36,544 bases of DNA from Bacteroides sp. GTDB lineage: Bacteria > Bacteroidota > Bacteroidia > Bacteroidales > SM23-62. Positions within the stretch are counted from its first letter, which is position 1. The number at the start of each line of letters is the position of its first letter. Made by a program: the position numbers and the translations under genes. Where the stretch lies: positions 1-36,544 of the forward strand of contig DAOWJB010000226.1 in NCBI GenBank assembly GCA_030640625.1. The letters are read 5' to 3'. Positions 32,626 through 36,544 of this stretch are shown in pieces. Under the pieces are notes generated by a model. That model saw only the letters and a program-made list of their open reading frames with translations. It was not told where the DNA came from and ran no database searches.

Positions 32626-33669
32626 ATGGATTTCCAGTTAAATTGTCCCATTCCCATCAATGAATACCCGATGATCACCATGGCACACGGCAGCGGGGGC
32701 ATATTATCACATCAGCTGATCGAGAAAATGTTCAAACCTGCTTTCAATAATGATCTGCTTAATTCCGGACATGACGGAGCGGTTTTTCCACAGCCGGAAG
32801 GAAGACTTGCATTTACGACGGATAGCTTTGTCGTGCAGCCCATTTTCTTTCCCGGTGGAAATATTGGCGACCTGGCTGTCAATGGGACGGTTAATGACCT
32901 GGCCTGTTGTGGTGCAACACCCGAATACCTGTCTGTGGGTATGATCCTGGAGGAAGGACTGCCCATGGGGGATCTCTGGAAGATCGTACTGAGCATGAAA
33001 GGGGCGGCAGACAGGGCAGGTGTCAAGATTGTTACGGGTGATACAAAAGTGGTTGACAGGGGAAGCGGTGATAAAATCTTTATCAACACATCGGGTGTTG
33101 GCCGGGTCAGGGAAGGAGTGAATATCGATCCCCGTAATTGTAAGCCCGGAGATGTAATCATTCTAAGTGGGACCATGGGGGATCATGGCGTGGCAATCCT
33201 GTCAGCCAGAGCGGGACTTGAGTTTGAGACAGCTATTGAAAGTGATTCGGCAGCCCTGAACGGAATGGTGGACAACATTCTCGATGCCAGCCGGCACATA
33301 TCTGTACTTCGGGATCCTACCCGTGGAGGTGTGGCCACAACATTGAACGAGATCAGCCGGTCGGCCGATGTGGGCATGGTCCTCGAAGAAGAATTGATCC
33401 CGGTTTCTCCGGAGGTCAGAGGAGCCTGTGAAGTACTCGGTCTAGATCCCATGTATATTGCCAATGAAGGGAAACTCCTGGTGATCCTCCCCGGAAGTGA
33501 GGCGGAAACCGTACTTGATAAAATGAAGATGCATCCTCTTGGACAAGAGGCTGGCATAATCGGCAAGGTGGTCGCCGAACATCCTTCAGTAGTAAGAATG
33601 ACCACCAGCATCGGTTCCAGCAGGATCATTGATATGCTTACCGGAGAGCAATTGCCCAGGATATGCTGA
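32626..33669 (+). CDS. hypE: HypE: thiocarbamate-forming ATPase/dehydratase for hydrogenase maturation
   Basis: The 347-residue protein has the PurM-like fold: MAHGSGGILSHQLIEKMF (about 19-36), LAFTTDSFVVQPIFFPGG, GDLAVNGTVNDLACCGATP, DTKVVDRGSGD, GTMGDHGVAILSAR and SVLRDPTRGGVATTLNEISR. It ends PRIC; the C-terminal cysteine accepts a carbamoyl group from HypF and is dehydrated to thiocyanate, the cyanide donor for HypC-HypD. Complete and probably functional. The stop (33667-33669) directly abuts the stop of the convergent alcohol dehydrogenase with no base between. hypA, hypB and hypF are not in the window. Confidence 0.95.
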   Translation: MDFQLNCPIPINEYPMITMAHGSGGILSHQLIEKMFKPAFNNDLLNSGHDGAVFPQPEGRLAFTTDSFVVQPIFFPGGNIGDLAVNGTVNDLACCGATPEYLSVGMILEEGLPMGDLWKIVLSMKGAADRAGVKIVTGDTKVVDRGSGDKIFINTSGVGRVREGVNIDPRNCKPGDVIILSGTMGDHGVAILSARAGLEFETAIESDSAALNGMVDNILDASRHISVLRDPTRGGVATTLNEISRSADVGMVLEEELIPVSPEVRGACEVLGLDPMYIANEGKLLVILPGSEAETVLDKMKMHPLGQEAGIIGKVVAEHPSVVRMTTSIGSSRIIDMLTGEQLPRIC

Positions 33670-34713
33670 TCAGGGTTTCAGCAGGATCTTCATGCTGTTT
33701 TCTTCTTTCCTGTCAAACATTTCATAGGCCCGGGGCCCCTCTGAAAGAGGAAGTTCATGGCTGAAGATCATATCCAGGTCAAACGGCCAGTCCTCGAGCT
33801 TGGGCAGAAGGATATCCATGTAATATCGGGCGGAACAGCGTCCTGTCCTGTAGGTCAGGTTCATATTATAGGCATCGGCAGGGGTAAACGTGAACTGGTC
33901 AGATGTATGCATCCCGACCGTTGAGATAATGCCACCGGGTCGAACAAGCTTGAGTGCAAGGTCTTGTGCAACCGGACTCCCCACGGCTTCCATTACGGCT
34001 TCGGCTCCGGTGCCATGGGTTTTTTCCATAACGTTCAATACAGGGTCTTTATTCAGGGGTACGGCTATGGCTCCCAAGCTGTTGGCCATATCCAGCCGGG
34101 CAGGGACAGTGTCTATGGCGACAATATGTTGTGCGCCCTGTTCAAAGGCACTCATGATGGTCAGCATGCCCACCGGTCCACAGCCAATCACGACATAGAG
34201 TCCGCCTGGATTAATTTCCGCCATATCGGCGCAGAAATAACCTGTCGAGAGAATATCTCCGCTCAGCAGAACATGTTTGGGAGAAAGGTCCTCAGGAATG
34301 CTGACCAGTGTGGTATCAGCATAGGGCACCCTGACATATTCAGCCTGGGTCCCTTGCAATCCTATCCCACTTTCCATCCAGCCAAAGAGCTGGCCGTTTA
34401 TACAGCGGGCTGTCAGGCCAATATCACAAAAATAGCATTGTCCGCAATTGGTGGTAAATGGACTCGCCACCATTTCACCTTTTTTCAGGTTCCTGATCTG
34501 TTTGCCTGTCTCCACCACCTCTCCGATAAATTCATGCCCCATTACCGTTCCCTTATCGAGTCCGGATTCCCGCTCATGGTAGATATGCAGATCAGAACCG
34601 CATATTGCCGTATTGATCACTTTTACGATGGCATCTGCAGGTTCCTTGATTTTCGGATCCGGTACCGTCTCATAAGAAATATCCATTTTGCCGTGGAATG
34701 TCAATGCCTTCAT
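33670..34713 (-). CDS. Zinc-dependent alcohol dehydrogenase (MDR family), glutathione-independent formaldehyde-dehydrogenase-like
   Basis: From the start chosen (MKALTFHGK) the protein has 347 residues; an ATG two codons upstream at 34719 is possible. Numbered from 34719: catalytic zinc ligands are Cys40 (ICGSD), His61-Glu62 (GHEFIGEV) and probably Asp155 (SGDILSTGYF); the structural zinc set is Cys92, 95, 98 and 106 (CGQCYFCDIGLTARC). The NAD(P) motif is GCGPVG (179-184), with AIDTVPAR after it; the Asp in AIDT favours NAD. Enzymes of this subgroup oxidise alcohols or formaldehyde adducts in the cytosol. Gene neighbours, a hyp cluster on one side and a T9SS-type protein on the other, give no substrate hint. 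Confidence 0.9.
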   Translation of the reverse strand: MKALTFHGKMDISYETVPDPKIKEPADAIVKVINTAICGSDLHIYHERESGLDKGTVMGHEFIGEVVETGKQIRNLKKGEMVASPFTTNCGQCYFCDIGLTARCINGQLFGWMESGIGLQGTQAEYVRVPYADTTLVSIPEDLSPKHVLLSGDILSTGYFCADMAEINPGGLYVVIGCGPVGMLTIMSAFEQGAQHIVAIDTVPARLDMANSLGAIAVPLNKDPVLNVMEKTHGTGAEAVMEAVGSPVAQDLALKLVRPGGIISTVGMHTSDQFTFTPADAYNMNLTYRTGRCSARYYMDILLPKLEDWPFDLDMIFSHELPLSEGPRAYEMFDRKEENSMKILLKP

Positions 34714-34756
34714 ATGCATTTTTTTCTATAAATATAAAAAACTAAGGTTTAATATG

Positions 34757-34798
34757 TATACGCTTTTATACGTTCCTGTTAAATCGGCATTAAATTTG
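34757..34798 (+). promoter_or_regulatory. Candidate -7 box and direct repeat upstream of the orphan T9SS-domain gene
   Basis: TAAATTTG (34791-34798) is a full -7 match, but no TTTG stands 19-21 bases ahead of it. In that place are two copies of TATACG (34757-34762 and 34767-34772) exactly 10 bases apart, one helical turn, which could be an activator site that replaces the -33 box. Speculative. Confidence 0.35.
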
Positions 34799-34863
34799 CA
34801 TTCATATTTTTACATATGATCAGATTTTCATATTTTCGCAATCATAATAAGGGAGAGTTGGTT

Positions 34864-35256
34864 ATGAGCAGACGTTTACATTTAATAATTTATTTATTTG
34901 GTATTGTTTTCTTTTTTATCCTAGTACCGGGAGTGAATGCCCAGCATGAAGGATCACTTAAGGAGGTAAAAGCCATGCCATTACTGGAGGAGGCAAGTGC
35001 TTACCCCAATCCATTCAAGGAGAAAATAACCATAGAATACCAGCTGCAAAGAAACGGACGGGTTGAGATACAGGTCAATAATATACTCGGACAGAAAATC
35101 AGATCTTTGATAAAGGAGGACCAGCAGCCTGGTTTAAACCGTGTCCATTGGGATGGAAAGGATGGCTCAGGCAGCCAGGTGCGTACCGGGATGTATTATA
35201 TTATCTTGCGGACAGCTACGGATAAGACAGTTATTAAAGTCATGAAAACCAAATAA
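34864..35256 (+). CDS. Tiny exported protein made of a signal peptide and a T9SS type A sorting domain
   Basis: From the ATG at 34864, with GGGAGAG about 15 bases before it, the protein has 130 residues: a signal peptide MSRRLHLIIYLFGIVFFFI to VNAQ (cleavage near residue 28), about 17 residues of linker, then a complete sorting domain of about 80 residues, SAYPNPFKEKITIEYQLQ, NILGQKIRSL, WDGKDGSGSQVRTGMYYIIL, VIKVMKTK. An upstream ATG at 34816 would add 16 residues ahead of the signal and is less likely. T9SS domains normally close a large cargo protein; here there is no cargo. It could be a relic of a deleted cargo gene, a small surface peptide, or a competitor for the secretion machinery. 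The SDR gene follows after 4 bases. Confidence 0.8.
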   Translation: MSRRLHLIIYLFGIVFFFILVPGVNAQHEGSLKEVKAMPLLEEASAYPNPFKEKITIEYQLQRNGRVEIQVNNILGQKIRSLIKEDQQPGLNRVHWDGKDGSGSQVRTGMYYIILRTATDKTVIKVMKTK

Positions 35257-35260
35257 AACT

Positions 35261-35956
35261 ATGGACAAAATTGCTTTGATCACCGGCACTGGCCGGGGAA
35301 TCGGCCTGGAAATAGGCAAACAGCTTTTGGAAATTGGATGGAATGTCGTATTCACTGCTCGTAACATGCATGCAGGACGTCCCCTTGTTAACGACTTAAG
35401 GGAGAAATGGAAGACAGCATGGTTCCATCAACTTGATGTTACCGATGAACAAGGTATCAGTGATATAGCTGAATATATTGAAGATACCTGTGGAAGGCTG
35501 GATGTATTAATCAATAATGCGGGGATCCAGATAGAGGAAAATCACACTGCCATGGAAATGGATATGGATGATTTACATAAAACAATGGCAACCAACCTGT
35601 ATGGTCCTCTCATGTTGACCAGGGCAATGGTTCCTTATTTTAAAGATAGCAAGGATGCCAGGGTGATCAACATCTCCAGCAGGGCAGGGCAATTGTCCGG
35701 GATGGGATCAGGACAGGCAGCTTACCGGATCTCCAAGACAGCCCTTAATGCCCTGACAATCATCCTGTCCAAAGAACTGGAAGGGGATGGGATCAAGGTG
35801 AATACCATGTGTCCCGGCTGGGTTCGTACCGATATGGGTGGACCGAACGCTGACAAGTCTATCGAAGAAGGAGCCGATACGGCAGTGTGGCTGGCTACTG
35901 CCGATAAAATCGAGACAGGGAAATTCTATGCCGACAGAAAAGTCATTCCCTGGTAA
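35261..35956 (+). CDS. SDR-family oxidoreductase, carbonyl-reductase-like
   Basis: The protein has 231 residues. The cofactor motif is TGTGRGIG (about 8-15), with NNAG (about 85-88) as the stabilising motif; Ser in INISSRAGQ and YRISK give the catalytic Ser, Tyr and Lys. TARN after the second strand carries Arg, which favours NADPH. The text KVNTMCPGWVRTDMGG is the PG motif loop of carbonyl-reductase-type SDRs. The C-terminus ends DRKVIPW, as in that subgroup. It starts 4 bases after the orphan sorting-domain gene, so the two share a transcript. It ends 5 bases from the convergent partial gene at the window edge. Confidence 0.88.
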   Translation: MDKIALITGTGRGIGLEIGKQLLEIGWNVVFTARNMHAGRPLVNDLREKWKTAWFHQLDVTDEQGISDIAEYIEDTCGRLDVLINNAGIQIEENHTAMEMDMDDLHKTMATNLYGPLMLTRAMVPYFKDSKDARVINISSRAGQLSGMGSGQAAYRISKTALNALTIILSKELEGDGIKVNTMCPGWVRTDMGGPNADKSIEEGADTAVWLATADKIETGKFYADRKVIPW

Positions 35957-35961
35957 GTAAC

Positions 35962-36544
35962 TCAGAGACTTACCTTATTTCCGTTTTGCATTGACTTCTC
36001 AGAAGCCTGGTTGAGGATGATGGATGCCAGTCCGTCGAGTGAATTTATCGCAGGTTCGGATCTCATCCGGACAGCCTGTATAAAGTCCTCCAGGTTTTTT
36101 ATCATGGATCTTTCCCAGACTGATGGTGCCGGGCTTAGCCTGGGTTCTACTTCATTATTGAGTCTGAGTAAACCGGTATGGTCGGCCGTGGCACTTAATT
36201 GCGGACCATTAACTTCCATGATCCATCCTGTCTGTACGGGATCAACCCGGATAATGGCCTGGAAGGAGTTGTAATCCAGGATCCAGGTTTTGATCCGATC
36301 TGATTTCCTGTTTTCAATGAAAAGAGATAGCGGGTATTTACCTGTAATATAAGATATCATCCTTTGCAGGGGCTGCACTGTTCCGGAAAACCCGTTCACA
36401 GCATATCCATTTACAAGATGGGTGGGATGGCAGCTTACCCGGATTTCAGAGAGCGTCTTGTTCTCATTGGCCAGCCAATCTTTTAAAGTTTTTACGGCAG
36501 GATAAAAGTGCAGGGGATTCAGCATGCCAATTTTTCTGTCGTAC
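35962..36544 (-). CDS. Probable Gfo/Idh/MocA-type oxidoreductase, C-terminal part (runs off the window)
   Basis: The minus-strand frame is open to the last base of the window, so the N-terminal Rossmann part is outside; the internal Met at 36525 is not a start. The 193 visible residues open YDRKIGMLNPLHFYPAVK, with the next segment WLANENKTLSEIRVSCHPTH, the pattern of the second (substrate) domain of Gfo/Idh/MocA enzymes, where a conserved Pro-Ala-(V/A) helix precedes a GEI.v strand. The end, WERSMIKNLEDFIQAVRMRSEP, resembles the family's final helix (FxxAIRxGxxP) that marks the dehydrogenase end. No cofactor motif is available for proof, so the call is moderate. It would be the second such gene in the window. 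Confidence 0.6.
   Translation of the reverse strand, partial: YDRKIGMLNPLHFYPAVKTLKDWLANENKTLSEIRVSCHPTHLVNGYAVNGFSGTVQPLQRMISYITGKYPLSLFIENRKSDRIKTWILDYNSFQAIIRVDPVQTGWIMEVNGPQLSATADHTGLLRLNNEVEPRLSPAPSVWERSMIKNLEDFIQAVRMRSEPAINSLDGLASIILNQASEKSMQNGNKVSL

Noticed and set aside
33964-34731. Plus-strand frame of 255 codons
   Set aside because: It is a shadow of the zinc alcohol dehydrogenase, with no motif of its own.
1-36544. CRISPR array, tRNA or rRNA genes, intact insertion sequence, prophage
   Set aside because: No regularly spaced repeats, no cloverleaf or rRNA-like tracts, and no transposase or phage structural gene was recognised on reading both strands.

Overview
The window reads as Bacteroidota chromosome, probably from an environmental or anaerobic member of the Bacteroidales/Marinilabiliales type. 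Evidence seen: two proteins end in type IX secretion (T9SS) C-terminal sorting domains, Shine-Dalgarno signals are mostly weak or missing, and several intergenic regions carry the Bacteroidota sigma-factor promoter pattern (TTTG about 20 bases before TAnnTTTG). Several families are also typical of the phylum: DUF1080, Gfo/Idh/MocA with Tat signals, DoxX, DUF3179 and DUF4349. Species cannot be assigned. No rRNA, tRNA, CRISPR array, phage or intact insertion sequence was seen.

Region by region: (1) 1-4678 (+), visibly AT-rich: the tail of a penicillin-acylase family hydrolase, a long-chain acyl-CoA synthetase, a YghO-like GNAT acyltransferase and a retinol-saturase/CrtI-like flavoenzyme in one tight operon; it could release, activate, transfer and reduce or desaturate acyl chains. 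(2) 4691-6866 (-): two secreted alpha/beta hydrolases that overlap by 4 bases; the first is broken by a one-base slip in an A-run. (3) 7098-8775: a small membrane protein, a gene-free stretch and a DUF4349 lipoprotein. (4) 8903-11808 (+): an aromatic-amino-acid-decarboxylase-like PLP enzyme, an SDR reductase and a HAD hydrolase, as an operon. (5) 11814-15179 (-): a VIT-domain T9SS cargo protein preceded by a striking pair of identical inverted repeats, then an unrecognised protein that may be related to class II aminoacyl-tRNA synthetases. (6) 15283-19345 (+): a secreted metallophosphoesterase with a changed active-site motif, a D-2-hydroxyacid dehydrogenase and a DUF3179 protein.

(7) 19374-28368 holds parts of an exported sugar-oxidation pathway: a Tat-exported sugar isomerase-like protein, two DUF1080 (3-keto-disaccharide hydrolase family) proteins and a Tat-exported Gfo/Idh/MocA oxidoreductase next to DoxX. 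Between them lie a methyltransferase, a decayed PHP-domain gene, a membrane protein, a serine hydrolase and an M23 peptidase. (8) 28455-31130 (-): a HAD phosphatase and a PKD plus beta-helix lipoprotein. (9) 31227-33669 (+): hypC-hypD-hypE, which make the Fe(CN)2CO centre of [NiFe] hydrogenases; no hydrogenase gene is in view. (10) 33670-36544: a zinc alcohol dehydrogenase, a tiny protein that is little more than a signal peptide plus a T9SS sorting domain, an SDR, and the 3' part of a probable Gfo/Idh/MocA gene that runs off the edge.

The best candidates for something undescribed are the acylase/ligase/GNAT/flavoenzyme operon, the orphan T9SS sorting-domain protein, the dyad operator-like array at 13999-14065, and the possible aaRS-like orphan. 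All functional calls come from reading motifs by eye; no database search was possible.
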